Source: Micromonospora sp. FIMYZ51
Lineage (GTDB): Bacteria > Actinomycetota > Actinomycetes > Mycobacteriales > Micromonosporaceae
Assembly (NCBI RefSeq): GCF_038246755.1
Contig: NZ_CP134706.1
Coordinates: forward strand, 4,712,001 to 4,776,000
Direction of reading: 5' to 3'
Length of the DNA stretch: 64,000 nucleotides
In this document: piece after piece, positions 46,520 through 55,677 of the stretch
How the letters are laid out: every line of letters begins with the position of its first letter
Numbering within the stretch: the first letter of the stretch is position 1
The notes under the pieces: model-generated
Seen by the model: only the letters and a program-made list of their open reading frames with translations
Database searches by the model: none
Told to the model about the DNA's origin: nothing
Position numbers and translations under genes: made by a program

Positions 46520-47851
46520 TCAACGCGAGACGGCGGCGAGCTGTTTGCTGTACTGGTTGGCCGGTCGGGGCAGCCCGTAGTGCTCGCGCAGGGTCGTTGC
46601 GGTGTACTCGGTGCGGAACAGCCCGCGGCGTTGCAGGATCGGCACGACGTGGTCGACGAAGGCCTCCAGCCCGGACGGCAGCACCGGTGGCATGATGTTG
46701 AAGCCGTCGGCAGCGCCGCTGCGGTACCACTGCTCGATGGCATCGGCGACCTGCTCAGGGGTGCCGGCGAAGGTGCGGTGCCCGCGCCCGCCGCCGAGCC
46801 GACCGATCAATTGGCGTACCGTCAGCCGTTCCCGTCGGGCCAGTGTGACGATGAGGGTGTAGCGGCTCTTGGCACCCTCGATCTGGTCCTCGCCGGGCAG
46901 GTCGGCGGGGAGTTCCTTGTCCAGGTCGAGGTCTTCCGGGTCGACCCGCAGCGTGGTGGCGAGTTGCTGGCGGGCGTACTCCGGTTTGATCAGCCGGTCG
47001 AGTTCGTCCTCCAGCGCGCGGGCCTCGGCCTCGGTGGCGCCGATCGCCGGGACAATGCCCGGCAGGATCTTGAGGGTGTCCGGGTCGCGACCGGCCTGCT
47101 CGGTACGCCGCTTCAGGTCGCGGTAGAACTCCTGGGCCTCGCCCAGGGTCTGCTGGGCGGTGAAGACGGCCTCGGCGTAGCGAGCGGCCAGTTCCTTGCC
47201 GTCCTCCGACGACCCGGCCTGCACCAGCAGCGGGTAGCCCTGCGGCGAGCGGGGAACGTTGAGCGGACCGGCCACCCGGAAGTGTCGCCCGACATGCTCC
47301 GGTGGGTAGAGCAGGTCGTCGTCGCCCCACCGGCCGGCGTCCTTGTCACCGAGCGGCGCGGCATCGTCCCAGCTGTCCCAGAGCTTGAGCGACACCTCGA
47401 CGAACTCCGCAGCCCGCTCATACCGGTCCCGGTGGGCGGGCAACTCGTCCAGGTTGAAATTGCGGGCCGCCTTCTCGCCCGCCGTGGTGACGATGTTCCA
47501 GCCGGCGCGGCCACCGCTGATGTGGTCCAGCGACGCGAACCGACGGGCCAGGTTGAACGGCTCGTTGTACGTCGTCGAGGCGGTGGCGATCAGGCCGATG
47601 TGGTTGGTCACGCCAGCGAGCGCGGCGAGGAGCACTGTCGGCTCGAGCGTGCCGCCCGGCCGCCGGCCGATGCTGTTCCACAGCACCGGGCTGTCGGCAA
47701 GAAAGAGCGAGTCGAGCTTGCCGCGTTCGGCGATCCGGGCGAGACGCTTGAAGTGCTCGACCTCGGTCTGCGCGAACGGGTTGCTCTCCGGCAGCCGCCA
47801 GGCCGCCTCGTGATGGCCGACGCCCATCAGGAAGGCGTTGAGGTGCAGCAT
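46520..47851 (-). CDS. NtaA/SnaA/DmoA-family FMN-dependent monooxygenase
   Basis: The 443-residue enzyme begins MLHLNAFLMGVGHHEAAWRLPES. It has KLDSLFLADSPVLW, FASLDHISGGRAGWNIVTTAGEKAARNFN, HFRVAGPLNVPRSPQGYPLLVQAG and RTEYTATTLREHYGLPRP, all hallmarks of this family. The sulfonate ABC genes directly upstream in the same operon suggest that it oxidises an imported sulfonate or sulfone using FMNH2 from the reductase at 50466. It starts 3 nt after the ATPase stop. Confidence 0.9.
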   Translation of the reverse strand: MLHLNAFLMGVGHHEAAWRLPESNPFAQTEVEHFKRLARIAERGKLDSLFLADSPVLWNSIGRRPGGTLEPTVLLAALAGVTNHIGLIATASTTYNEPFNLARRFASLDHISGGRAGWNIVTTAGEKAARNFNLDELPAHRDRYERAAEFVEVSLKLWDSWDDAAPLGDKDAGRWGDDDLLYPPEHVGRHFRVAGPLNVPRSPQGYPLLVQAGSSEDGKELAARYAEAVFTAQQTLGEAQEFYRDLKRRTEQAGRDPDTLKILPGIVPAIGATEAEARALEDELDRLIKPEYARQQLATTLRVDPEDLDLDKELPADLPGEDQIEGAKSRYTLIVTLARRERLTVRQLIGRLGGGRGHRTFAGTPEQVADAIEQWYRSGAADGFNIMPPVLPSGLEAFVDHVVPILQRRGLFRTEYTATTLREHYGLPRPANQYSKQLAAVSR

Positions 47852-47854
47852 GGG

Positions 47855-48592
47855 TCATCCTTCCGAGTGGTTGACGCCGAGGGCTCGCAGCAGCGTTTCG
47901 CGGTACGCGAGGAACTGCGGCTGCCGGTGCGAGCGCTGCGCCGGGAGATCGATGGTGAGGTCGACGGCTATCCGTCCGCTGTCGAGCAGCAGCACTCGGT
48001 CGGCAAGCGTGACGGCCTCGTCGACGTCGTGCGTGACGAGCAGCACCGTGGGCCGGTGCCGGGCGTACAGTTCGCGCAGCAGATCGTGCATGCGCAGCCG
48101 GGTCAACGCGTCAAGCGCGCCGAAGGGCTCGTCGGCCAGCAGCAGTTCCGGCTCGGACACCAGGGCCCGGGCCAGTGCCACCCGCTGCTGTTCGCCACCG
48201 GACAACTCGTTCGGCCAGGCATTCTCCCGCCCGGCGAGGCCGACCTCGGCGAGGGCCGCCCGGCCGCGCTCGTGGGCATTGGATCCGCGTAGGCCGAGAA
48301 CGACGTTGTCCAGCACGCGCTGCCAGGGCAGCAGCCGGGCATCCTGGAACACGACCGAGGACTTCTCCGGCACCTCGATCACGCCTGAGCCGTCGACGTC
48401 GCTGTCCAGGCCGGCGAGTGCACGCAGCAGGGTGCTCTTTCCCGAACCGCTGCGGCCCAGCAGGGCGACGAACTCGCCTGAGCCGATCTCCAGGTCGAAC
48501 CCGTCCAGGACAGCCCGGCTTCCGAAGCCGCGCACCAGCCGGTGGACCCGTACCGTCCCGGTGGCGGTCAGTCCGCCAAGGTTCGTCGCCAC
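47855..48592 (-). CDS. ssuB: Sulfonate ABC transporter ATPase (SsuB type)
   Basis: The 245-residue protein has Walker [16 protein letters not shown]-loop FQDARLLPWQRVLDNV, signature LSGGEQQRVALARAL, Walker B LLLADEPFGALD and switch His THDVDEAVTLADRVLLL. The 'RLLPW' Q-loop is that of SsuB. The start overlaps the permease end by 25 nt. It energises uptake by the SsuC-type permease and SsuA-type binding protein upstream. Confidence 0.92.
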   Translation of the reverse strand: MATNLGGLTATGTVRVHRLVRGFGSRAVLDGFDLEIGSGEFVALLGRSGSGKSTLLRALAGLDSDVDGSGVIEVPEKSSVVFQDARLLPWQRVLDNVVLGLRGSNAHERGRAALAEVGLAGRENAWPNELSGGEQQRVALARALVSEPELLLADEPFGALDALTRLRMHDLLRELYARHRPTVLLVTHDVDEAVTLADRVLLLDSGRIAVDLTIDLPAQRSHRQPQFLAYRETLLRALGVNHSEG

Positions 48593-49404
48593 GACAACGC
48601 CCTCCTCTGCGCGAGCCGGACGGCGCCGTCGGACAGCAGCCCGAGAAGGCCGTACAGCACGAGCCCAACGATGATCACATCGGTCTGGCCGTACTCACGG
48701 GCCAGTTGCATCATGTAGCCGATCCCGCTTGTCGAGTTGATCTGTTCGACGACCACCAGGGCGAGCCACGCGTTCACCACCGCGAACCGCATGCCGAGCA
48801 GGAAGCCGGGCAGCGCGCCGGGCAGCACGATCCGGCGGAGGAAGACCGCCCGCGGCAGCCGCAGCGACTCGCCCAGTTCGACGTAGCGGCTGTCGATGCT
48901 GCGCAACCCGTTGTGGGTGTGGATGTAGACCGGCACGAACACGCCGAGCGTGATGGTGATGACCTTCATCTGCTCGCCGATGCCGAACCAGAGGACGAGC
49001 AGCGGCAGCAGCGCGAGTGACGGGATGGCCCGCTTGATCTGGATGGGGCCGTCGAGCAATGCCTCACCCCACCGGCTGAGGCCGGCGACCACCGCGAGCA
49101 CGGTGCCGATGACGGTGCCGATGACGAGCCCCAGGCCGGCCCGCTGGGCCGAGATGGCCAGGTTGTCCTGTAGCCGGCCGTCGGCGATCAGGTCGCCGGT
49201 GGTCGTCACCACGGTCCAGGGTGCCGACAGGGTGCGGGGGTCGATCCAGCCGGCCGCCGAGCCGGCCGCCCACACCGACAGGAGCAGGAACGGGCCGATC
49301 GCGGCTCCGAGCGGGATAGGACGGCCCGGCTTCAGGCGGCGACCCGGTTTGCGGACGGACGGGGTCGTCGTGCCCTGGGGGCGGGCGAGAACCGAGGCCG
49401 TCAC
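48568..49404 (-). CDS. ssuC: Sulfonate ABC transporter permease (SsuC type)
   Basis: The 278-residue membrane protein starts with GTG 49404, overlapping the binding-protein stop (GTGA). It has the helix AAIGPFLLLSVWAAGSAAGW, GLVIGTVIGTVLAVVAGLSRWGEALLDGPIQIKRAIPSLALLPLLVLWFGIGE and the EAA loop SRYVELGESLRLPRAVFLRRIVLPGALPGFLLGMRFA, followed by GIGYMM near the end. These are the SsuC landmarks. Confidence 0.92.
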   Translation of the reverse strand: MTASVLARPQGTTTPSVRKPGRRLKPGRPIPLGAAIGPFLLLSVWAAGSAAGWIDPRTLSAPWTVVTTTGDLIADGRLQDNLAISAQRAGLGLVIGTVIGTVLAVVAGLSRWGEALLDGPIQIKRAIPSLALLPLLVLWFGIGEQMKVITITLGVFVPVYIHTHNGLRSIDSRYVELGESLRLPRAVFLRRIVLPGALPGFLLGMRFAVVNAWLALVVVEQINSTSGIGYMMQLAREYGQTDVIIVGLVLYGLLGLLSDGAVRLAQRRALSWRRTLAD

Positions 49405-50465
49405 CTGAGGTTCTCCGTGGCGAGCGCCTCGGCGGCCACCGACTCATACCGCCTGTCGTACAGGTCCGCGGCGTCGAGCCTCTTGTTCCCGGTCTCTCTG
49501 GCTAGCAGGTCGATGGTTTCCTGGTGTCGGGCGATGGCCTCGGTCCAGCTCGGCGGGATGTCGGCCACACCGGCGTTCTCGACCAGCCACTTGCCGTCCT
49601 CGGCGCTCAGTCCCTGGTCCTTGACGTAGTAGCGCTCGATCCACTCGTCCGGGTTGGCCTCCCGCCACCGCCAGGCCCGCGCCCACGCCTGCACGTACTC
49701 GCGGATCGCGGCCGCCTTCCCCGGATCGGTGAGGACGGTGGCCGGCACGTACAGGTGACCTGGATCGTCCCGCAGACCGTGGGCGATGGTGGTGGCGCCG
49801 TCCCGGCCGTACTTGGTCTCGTAGCGTTTGACCTGCACGCCCCCGATCGGGGCGACGTCGACCTGATGACTGGCGAGGGCGGTGGCGTAGACGTCACCGG
49901 TGCTCGGCAGTTCCACCAGTTTCACATCCTCCTTGGCCAGTCCGGCCTTGTGCAGGACCCGCAGCACCAGCGCGCCCTGTGCCTGTCCCGGGCTGTACGC
50001 GACCTTCTTGCCACGGATGTCAGCGAGGGTGGTGACCGTGACACCGGGTGCGACGCCGAGACGGTAGATGGGGTGGTTCAGTGGGTCCTGCCGAAACTTC
50101 GAAGCGACGATCTTGGTCGGGATGTTCGTCCAGTGGGAGTGGATCGGCGGGATGTCGGCGACCGAGCCGATGTCGAGGGCCTTGGCCCGGAACGCCTCCA
50201 GGGTTTGCGGGCCGCCGCTGATGTTGGCCCACTCCACCTCGAACGAGAACTTCTCCGCCTCGCCGGAGAACTCGATCGCCTTCTGATGTTCCTTGTCGCC
50301 GACGACGAGCTTGGTGCCCTTCGGCACCGAATCGGGCAGCGGTGCGCCCAGGGCGAGCGCCGCCTGGGGCGTGTCATCGCCGGCGCAAGCGGTGACGCCC
50401 AGTGCGACCGCGCCGAGGGCGGCGGACAGCAACGCCCGACGGTCCAGGATGATTGGCGGCTTCAC
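49401..50465 (-). CDS. ssuA: Sulfonate-binding lipoprotein (SsuA type)
   Basis: The 354-residue protein has the leader LSAALGAVALGVTACAGDD with lipobox (VTAC). The mature part (KLVVGDKEHQKAIEFSGEAEKFSFEVEWANISGGPQTLEAFRAKALDIGSVADIPPIHSHW, DIRGKKVAYSPGQAQGALVLRVLHKAGL, VDVAPIGGVQVKRYE) is SsuA-like. It captures aliphatic sulfonates outside the cell. The start is next to the flavin reductase stop at 50466. Confidence 0.9.
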   Translation of the reverse strand: MKPPIILDRRALLSAALGAVALGVTACAGDDTPQAALALGAPLPDSVPKGTKLVVGDKEHQKAIEFSGEAEKFSFEVEWANISGGPQTLEAFRAKALDIGSVADIPPIHSHWTNIPTKIVASKFRQDPLNHPIYRLGVAPGVTVTTLADIRGKKVAYSPGQAQGALVLRVLHKAGLAKEDVKLVELPSTGDVYATALASHQVDVAPIGGVQVKRYETKYGRDGATTIAHGLRDDPGHLYVPATVLTDPGKAAAIREYVQAWARAWRWREANPDEWIERYYVKDQGLSAEDGKWLVENAGVADIPPSWTEAIARHQETIDLLARETGNKRLDAADLYDRRYESVAAEALATENLR

Positions 50466-50978
50466 CTACGACTCCTTCGTGGAGGGGTTCAGGGCGGCGT
50501 ACCGCCCCTCGTGGTACAGCAGGGGGGTGCCCTCGCCGTGGCTTCCGGCCACCGGCTGGGCCAACACGATCGCGTGGTCACCGGCGACCACCCGCTGGTG
50601 CACCCGGCACAACAACCAGGCGATCGGCTCGTGCAGCAGCGGCACCCCGTGCGGGCCGTACTGCCACTGGGAATGGGCGGCGAACCGGTCGATGCCGCTG
50701 GTGGCGAACGTCCGCGCGACATCCTGCTGGTGCTGACCGAGCAGGTGCACCGCCACGTGCTCCGCTGTGGCGACGGTCGGCCAGCTCGACGACGATCGGG
50801 CCAGGCAGAACGACACGAGCGGTGGGCGCAGCGATACCGACGTGAACGAGGTGGCGGTGAACCCCACCGGCGGGTTGCCCGCAACGGTGATGACGGTGAC
50901 CGATGCGGCCTGTCGCCGCAGCAGGCCACGGAAGGTTTCGGGATCGACCGGAACGTCCCGTTCGACAGTGACAGTCAT
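50466..50978 (-). CDS. Flavin reductase (FMN reductase partner of monooxygenases)
   Basis: The 170-residue split-barrel flavin reductase starts at ATG 50978 and has FRGLLRRQAASVTVITVAGNPPVGFTATSFTSVSLRPPLVSFCL, VHLLGQHQQDVARTFATSGIDRF and GDHAIVLAQPVAG. It is closely similar to the gene at 36958. It is the first structural gene of the operon that continues with ssuA, ssuC, ssuB, an LLM monooxygenase, an aldo/keto reductase and the haloperoxidase-like gene. A Cys-rich leader and a dyad lie upstream. Confidence 0.88.
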   Translation of the reverse strand: MTVTVERDVPVDPETFRGLLRRQAASVTVITVAGNPPVGFTATSFTSVSLRPPLVSFCLARSSSSWPTVATAEHVAVHLLGQHQQDVARTFATSGIDRFAAHSQWQYGPHGVPLLHEPIAWLLCRVHQRVVAGDHAIVLAQPVAGSHGEGTPLLYHEGRYAALNPSTKES

Positions 50979-51120
50979 GGCGTCCTCCTGTTGAGGTACG
51001 ACGAGCCCGCGCCGGGCAGGTGTGAGCGCGACGCGATGCGGGGGCGAGCAGGTGTGCGCAGAGGTGGCCGGACGTCGTCGAACCGGCAGTGCAGCGCTGG
51101 AGCGGATCAGGATTGCGCGT

Positions 51121-51216
51121 TCAACGGCAGCAGCCGCGCGCGCCGGTCCAGCCACGACAGCATCCCCGCGACACCGCGACCGCGGTGCCGTCGAGCGGGG
51201 TGCGCTGGCTGACCAT
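51121..51216 (-). CDS. Polycysteine leader peptide
   Basis: A 31-residue uORF starts at ATG 51216, 23 nt downstream of dyad 5, and ends SRGCCRGWTGARGCCR before TGA at 51121. Two Cys-Cys pairs near its end would make translation sensitive to charged tRNA-Cys. Poly-Cys uORFs are known to control sulfur operons in mycobacteria by attenuation. It is followed after 142 nt by the flavin reductase of the ssu operon. Confidence 0.65.
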   Translation of the reverse strand: MVSQRTPLDGTAVAVSRGCCRGWTGARGCCR

Positions 51217-51238
51217 GCCGTTCACGATAACCCCTAAA

Positions 51239-51257
51239 ACCTACGGACTAAATAGGG
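51239..51257. promoter_or_regulatory. Sulfur-island dyad 5 (ACCTA-N9-TAGGG)
   Basis: CCTA-N9-TAGG dyad in an AT-rich stretch (AAAACCTACGGACTAAATAGGG), 22 nt before the Cys leader on the minus strand. Confidence 0.6.
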
Positions 51258-51419
51258 ATTTCAGTCACTGGGACGGCACACCGCCGGCACGTAGCCCGCT
51301 CGCCGCACGTGAGGTGATCGGGCGCAGCCCATCCAGCGGCCACTCCGCCGCAGCTGGGAGACGAGCGCCGTCGGCCAGAGCCCCGAATCATGCTCCAGAT
51401 CCGGCCAGGGGTCTTGATT

Positions 51420-51438
51420 TCCTAGTTATCCGGTAGAA
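51420..51438. promoter_or_regulatory. Sulfur-island dyad 6 (TCCTA-N9-TAGAA)
   Basis: An imperfect copy of the dyad (TAGAA for TAGGA), 11 nt before ATG 51450 of the amino-acid-type permease gene. Together with dyad 5 it brackets a 160-bp divergent promoter region. Confidence 0.5.
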
Positions 51439-51449
51439 ACACTAGGTAC

Positions 51450-52475
51450 ATGACGGTGGATGGCAAGCCGGCGACCCGCGGGTTCTCCCCGATCGGGACA
51501 GCCGACGCGGAGCCCGGCTCCGAGGTCGCGAGCCTGCGGGTGGTGCCGGCCCGTCATCCCTGGCGGTGGGTGGCCAGCGGCGTCACGGCTGTGCTGCTGG
51601 CGATGGCGCTGCACGCGTTGGTCACCAATCCGGCGTGGGAGTGGCATGTCGTCAGCCAGTACCTGTTCTACGAGACCATCCTCCGCGCGGTCGGCGTCAC
51701 CCTGCAGCTGACCGCGCTCGGCATCCTGATCGGATTCGCGCTCGGCACCGTGCTGGCGCTGATGCGGCTGTCCCCCAGCCCGCTACTGCAGGCGTTCGCG
51801 TGGGGGTACGTGTGGCTGTTCCGTTCCGTACCCCTGATCCTGCAGTTGCTCTTCTGGTTCAACCTCGCCCTGCTGTACGACCGCATTTCCCTCGGCATCC
51901 CCTTCGGGCCCTCGTTCTGGGAGTTCCGGACGCAGGACCTGGTCGGGCCACTGACCGCTGCCACGCTGGGCCTGGCGTTGCATCAGGCGGCCTACTGCGC
52001 GGAGATCGTCCGCGCCGGCTTCCTCTCCGTCGACCAGGGCCAACTGGAGGCGGCCGCGGCACTCGGAATCCCTCGCCGCCGGCAGATTCGCCGGATCCTG
52101 CTGCCACAGGCGATGCGAACTATCATCCCGACCGCCGGCAACGAGATCATCGGGCTGGTCAAGGGCACCTCGGTGGTCTACATCATGGCCATCCCCGAGC
52201 TCTTCTACCAGGTACAGGTCATCTACGCGCGAAACGGCCGGGTGATCGCGCTGCTGCTCGTGGCGGCGATCTGGTACCTGCTGCTCACCACCGTGCTCTC
52301 CATCGCCCAGTTCTACGTCGAGCGCTACTACGCCCGAGGCGCCGTGCGGATGCTGCCGCCCACGCCGTGGCAGCGGGTACGCGCCGCCGCTGCCCAGCTC
52401 GACGCGGAGCGCCGCCGGCGCCGCTCCGACCGCCAGCGGCTCGACGCCGAGTTGACCGGAAAAGAGGCACCGTGA
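51450..52475 (+). CDS. Polar amino-acid/cystine-type ABC permease (HisM/TcyB family)
   Basis: The 341-residue protein starts at ATG 51450. A long N-terminal part with helix [19 protein letters not shown] precedes the His-type permease core: [112 protein letters not shown] (EAA loop) and [19 protein letters not shown]. Such systems import cystine, glutamine or similar. In this island a sulfur amino acid is likely. Confidence 0.9.
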   Translation: MTVDGKPATRGFSPIGTADAEPGSEVASLRVVPARHPWRWVASGVTAVLLAMALHALVTNPAWEWHVVSQYLFYETILRAVGVTLQLTALGILIGFALGTVLALMRLSPSPLLQAFAWGYVWLFRSVPLILQLLFWFNLALLYDRISLGIPFGPSFWEFRTQDLVGPLTAATLGLALHQAAYCAEIVRAGFLSVDQGQLEAAAALGIPRRRQIRRILLPQAMRTIIPTAGNEIIGLVKGTSVVYIMAIPELFYQVQVIYARNGRVIALLLVAAIWYLLLTTVLSIAQFYVERYYARGAVRMLPPTPWQRVRAAAAQLDAERRRRRSDRQRLDAELTGKEAP

Positions 52476-53239
52476 CCACGACGGCGATGGTGGAGATCAA
52501 GGGCATCCACAAGAGCTTCGGGCCCGTCGACGTGCTGCGCGGGGTCGACCTACGGGTCCGCGCCGGTGAGGTTGTCGTCATCCTCGGGCCGTCAGGCTCG
52601 GGCAAGTCGACGCTGCTGCGCAGCATCAACCACCTGGAGAGGCTCAACAGGGGTTACGTACGCATCGACGGCGAGTTGATCGGTTACCGGCGCTCCGGCG
52701 GGCGGCTACGTGAGCTCAAGGAGCGTGAGGTGCTGCGCCAGCGCACCCACATCGGCTTCGTCTTCCAGAACTTCAACCTCTTCCCGCACCTGACCGCGCT
52801 GGAGAACGTCGTGGAGGCGCCCGTCGCCGCCCAGCGAAAACCACGCCGGGAGGCGACCGAAAAGGCGCTGCTGCTGCTGGAGCGGGTCGGCCTGTCCGAT
52901 AAGGCCAACGCCTATCCGCGCCGCCTCTCCGGCGGCCAGCAGCAGCGGGTCGCGATCGCCCGGGCGCTGGCGCTGGAGCCGAAGGTCGTCCTCTTTGACG
53001 AACCCACCTCGGCGCTCGATCCCGAACTCGTCGGCGAGGTCCTCGACGTCATGCGCGATCTCGCCCTCCGCGGCACCACCATGATCGTGGTTACCCACGA
53101 GATCGGTTTCGCCCGCGAAGTGGCCGACACCGTCGTGTTCGTCGACGACGGGCTGATCGTCGAGCAGGGCCCGCCAGCACAGGTACTCGACCATCCGCGT
53201 CACGAACGCACCAAGGCCTTCCTCGCCAAGGTCCTCTGA
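52472..53239 (+). CDS. Amino-acid-type ABC ATPase (HisP/TcyC family)
   Basis: GTG 52472 overlaps the permease stop by GTGA; 255 residues. Motifs: Walker [11 protein letters not shown]-loop [21 protein letters not shown], signature [15 protein letters not shown], Walker [21 protein letters not shown] and switch His [12 protein letters not shown]. The 'NLFPH' Q-loop and 'TSALDPE' are those of polar amino-acid importers. The inserted [16 protein letters not shown] loop is somewhat longer than usual. Confidence 0.92.
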   Translation: MTTTAMVEIKGIHKSFGPVDVLRGVDLRVRAGEVVVILGPSGSGKSTLLRSINHLERLNRGYVRIDGELIGYRRSGGRLRELKEREVLRQRTHIGFVFQNFNLFPHLTALENVVEAPVAAQRKPRREATEKALLLLERVGLSDKANAYPRRLSGGQQQRVAIARALALEPKVVLFDEPTSALDPELVGEVLDVMRDLALRGTTMIVVTHEIGFAREVADTVVFVDDGLIVEQGPPAQVLDHPRHERTKAFLAKVL

Positions 53240-53257
53240 CCCGCAAAGGAGTCCGTC

Positions 53258-54217
53258 ATGTCCAGACGCCTCGCCGCCACCGCACTCGTCGCCCTGCTCG
53301 CGCTGACCGCCTGCGGTACACCGGATGACATCGACGCGGTGGCCGTCGACGCCCCCGACGGCACCACCCAGAAGATCAACACAAGTCCCGACCAGAAGCG
53401 GATACGGGCGGCGAAGGTCGACGCCATCGCCGTCCAGGTGCCCGAGGCGATCCGCGCCGACGGCAGGCTCGCGGTGGGTGTGAGCGGGGAAGGTTCACCG
53501 CCGCTGGCCTTCCGGGCCGACGACGACCGCACGCTTATCGGCGTCGAGCCGGACATCGCCCAACTCGTCGCCGACGTGCTGGGCCTGGAGCTCGACCTGC
53601 GCCCCACCTCGTGGGAGAACCTCTTCCTGGTGATCCGGTCCGGTCAGGACGAGGTGGGCTTCTCCAACATCACCGTCACGGAGGAGCGCAAAGACATCTA
53701 CGACTTCGCCTCCTACCGGGTCGACTCGCTGGGCTGGGAGGTGAAGAAGGACGGCGCTATCGAAAAGATCGACAAGCCGGCGGACATCGCCGGGCTGACC
53801 GTCTCCGTCGGTTCCGGCACCAACCAGGAGCAGGTGCTGCTGCGCTGGGACGCGCAGAACAAGGCTGCCGGCCTCCCGGCCGCCAAGATCGTGTACTACC
53901 AGCGTCCCACCGAATACCAGCTCGCGCTCCGCTCCGGCCAGATCGATGCCTACTTCGGCCCGAACCCCTCGGTGGTCTACCACGCGGCGGTCAGCGGCGA
54001 GACCAAGGTGGTCGGTGTCGTTCCCGGTGGTGGACAGGTGCCCGCGCAGATCGCCGCGATGACCAAGAAGGGCAACGGCTTCGCGACCGCCCTCAGCGAG
54101 GCACTGAACACCGTGATCCGGGATGGCCGGTATGCCGAGGTGCTCAGGCGCTGGAACTTGTCCAGCGAGGCGATTCCCACGTCCGAGGTGAACCCGCCCG
54201 GTCTCCCCCGCACGTGA
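53258..54217 (+). CDS. Family 3 (amino-acid-type) substrate-binding lipoprotein
   Basis: The 319-residue protein starts at ATG 53258 behind AAAGGAG. The leader AATALVALLALTACGTP has a lipobox (LTAC). The SBP_bac_3 fold is seen in RLAVGVSGEGSPPLAFRADDDRTLIGVEPDIAQLVADVLGLELDLRPTSWENLFLVIRSGQDEVGFSNITVTEERKDIYDF. It presumably binds cystine or a related sulfur compound. An extra ~45 residues after the signal (DAVAVDAPDGTTQK) have no match I know. Confidence 0.88.
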   Translation: MSRRLAATALVALLALTACGTPDDIDAVAVDAPDGTTQKINTSPDQKRIRAAKVDAIAVQVPEAIRADGRLAVGVSGEGSPPLAFRADDDRTLIGVEPDIAQLVADVLGLELDLRPTSWENLFLVIRSGQDEVGFSNITVTEERKDIYDFASYRVDSLGWEVKKDGAIEKIDKPADIAGLTVSVGSGTNQEQVLLRWDAQNKAAGLPAAKIVYYQRPTEYQLALRSGQIDAYFGPNPSVVYHAAVSGETKVVGVVPGGGQVPAQIAAMTKKGNGFATALSEALNTVIRDGRYAEVLRRWNLSSEAIPTSEVNPPGLPRT

Positions 54218-54228
54218 GGAACCAAGTG

Positions 54229-54963
54229 ATGACGACACGGTACGGCCCGAAGGCGACGACGCACGTGCTGGACAACCCGGTGTGGGCCGCGCTGAACGGC
54301 CCACAGGCACACCTGGGCGAAGTGCGCGGACGGGCCGCCCGGTTCCACCCGGACATCGCCGGATTCGCCACCCTGCGTGCTGAGCCGGACCGACGCGCCT
54401 GGGCCGACTTGGGCGAACTGGCCGGCCCTGGCGCCGAGGTGGCGCTGCCGGGCGTCACCTCGGCGCCGCCGTCGGGTTGGCAGGTCATCTTCACGATTCC
54501 CGGCGTCCAACTCGTCGACACCGGGCTGCGCGCCGAGCGCGACGTCGAGGCGGTGCCGCTCGGACCGGCCGACGTACCGGAGATGCTCGACCTGGTCGCC
54601 CGCACGGCGCCCGGCCCGTTCCGCAAGCGCACCATCGAATTCGGCACCTACCTCGGCATCCACCGCGACGGGCAGCTGGTGGCGATGGCGGGCGAACGCC
54701 TCCACCCGCCCGGCTGGACGGAGATCAGCGCCGTCTGCACCGACCCGAACCACCGTGGCCAGGGCCTGGCCACCCGGCTTGTCCGCGCGGTCGCCGCCGG
54801 CATCCGGGCCCGCGGCGAGACCCCGTTCCTACACACCACCGCCGACAACTTCGCCGCTATCCGACTCTACGAACACATCGGCTTCACCCTCCGCCGGACG
54901 ACGAGCTTCCGGGCGGTACGGATTCCCGGCGCGCCGCCGGCCGGACAGGCGGCCGACCCATGA
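54229..54963 (+). CDS. GNAT-family N-acetyltransferase
   Basis: The 244-residue protein starts at ATG 54229, 11 nt after the binding-protein stop. The GNAT core lies in the C-terminal half: MAGERLHPPGWTEISAVCTDPNHRGQGLATRLVRAVAAGI (acetyl-CoA loop R-G-x-G-x-A) and FLHTTADNFAAIRLYEHIGFTLRR. The N-terminal half resembles the first lobe of FR47-like two-lobe acetyltransferases. It may acetylate an imported thiol or amino acid. It is the last gene of the amino-acid-type ABC operon. Confidence 0.85.
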   Translation: MTTRYGPKATTHVLDNPVWAALNGPQAHLGEVRGRAARFHPDIAGFATLRAEPDRRAWADLGELAGPGAEVALPGVTSAPPSGWQVIFTIPGVQLVDTGLRAERDVEAVPLGPADVPEMLDLVARTAPGPFRKRTIEFGTYLGIHRDGQLVAMAGERLHPPGWTEISAVCTDPNHRGQGLATRLVRAVAAGIRARGETPFLHTTADNFAAIRLYEHIGFTLRRTTSFRAVRIPGAPPAGQAADP

Positions 54964-54966
54964 CCC

Positions 54967-55506
54967 TCAGCCCGCTGAGGTGGTCGTGGAGCGCTCCGTT
55001 CCGTCAGTCGCTCCGTCCGCCGGCACGCGGCTCCAGATGTCGTTGCACTCGGCGCAGACCGCCTCGGGGATCCATCCGGTCCGCATGAGCCCCGCGAAGA
55101 TCGCGCAGCCCACGCAGAACGCGAACACGGACTCGAGTGTCGCCGCCACGATCACCGCACCGAGGACGAGATATGCCGCGAGGTGCTGTCCGAACCCGAG
55201 CGCCAGCACAGCGGCGGTCAGGGTCAGCACAGCGCCGATCCCTTGGGCGAACCGCTTGGGCGGTCCGGCGACGAGCTTGGCCCGCACCGGTAGCCGCGGC
55301 GTGATCACCCGTGTGACGAGCAGGCCGAGAGGACTGAGCCTGGGACCGGCGAGCACCCTCGCGACGAACCCGTACGCGATCAGCACGGTCAGCCAGGGCT
55401 GATCCAGCACGATCGTCACCGTGGACAGGATGACCACCCCACCGGCGACGAGCCGGGCGGACACCTCGTTCACGGGGTTGGGGAAACTGAAGAACGCGCT
55501 GGTCAC
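54967..55506 (-). CDS. DUF4395 membrane protein
   Basis: I choose GTG 55506 (179 residues) because family homology begins right there (SFPNPVNEVSARLVAGGVVILSTVTIVL). The frame is open further to 55662. Four hydrophobic segments precede the C-terminal FAFCVGCAIFAGLMRTGWIPEAVCAECNDIW, in which two CxxC pairs flank the last helix, as in DUF4395. Such proteins often accompany thiosulfate or sulfur-carrier genes. It converges with the GNAT gene and follows the FMN reductase gene. Confidence 0.78.
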   Translation of the reverse strand: MTSAFFSFPNPVNEVSARLVAGGVVILSTVTIVLDQPWLTVLIAYGFVARVLAGPRLSPLGLLVTRVITPRLPVRAKLVAGPPKRFAQGIGAVLTLTAAVLALGFGQHLAAYLVLGAVIVAATLESVFAFCVGCAIFAGLMRTGWIPEAVCAECNDIWSRVPADGATDGTERSTTTSAG

Positions 55507-55677
55507 AGGCGAGACAATATCTCCTATTCCGATAGATTGAGTAGTCTGATCGCCGGGAGCCGGTCGGACGGCTGCGCTGACAGACCAGCGGCGAGGTGTC
55601 GACCAGCCCGCCACGGACGGCATGCAGCCGCAGCAGCACCTGGCGGGGTCGCCGGCGAGCATCGTCGCGTCACGCTG

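Noticed and set aside
55522..55540. Eighth copy of the sulfur-island dyad before DUF4395
   Set aside because: Only one TCCTA half is present with correct spacing; the other half reads ATTGA. It is mentioned only as a half-site.
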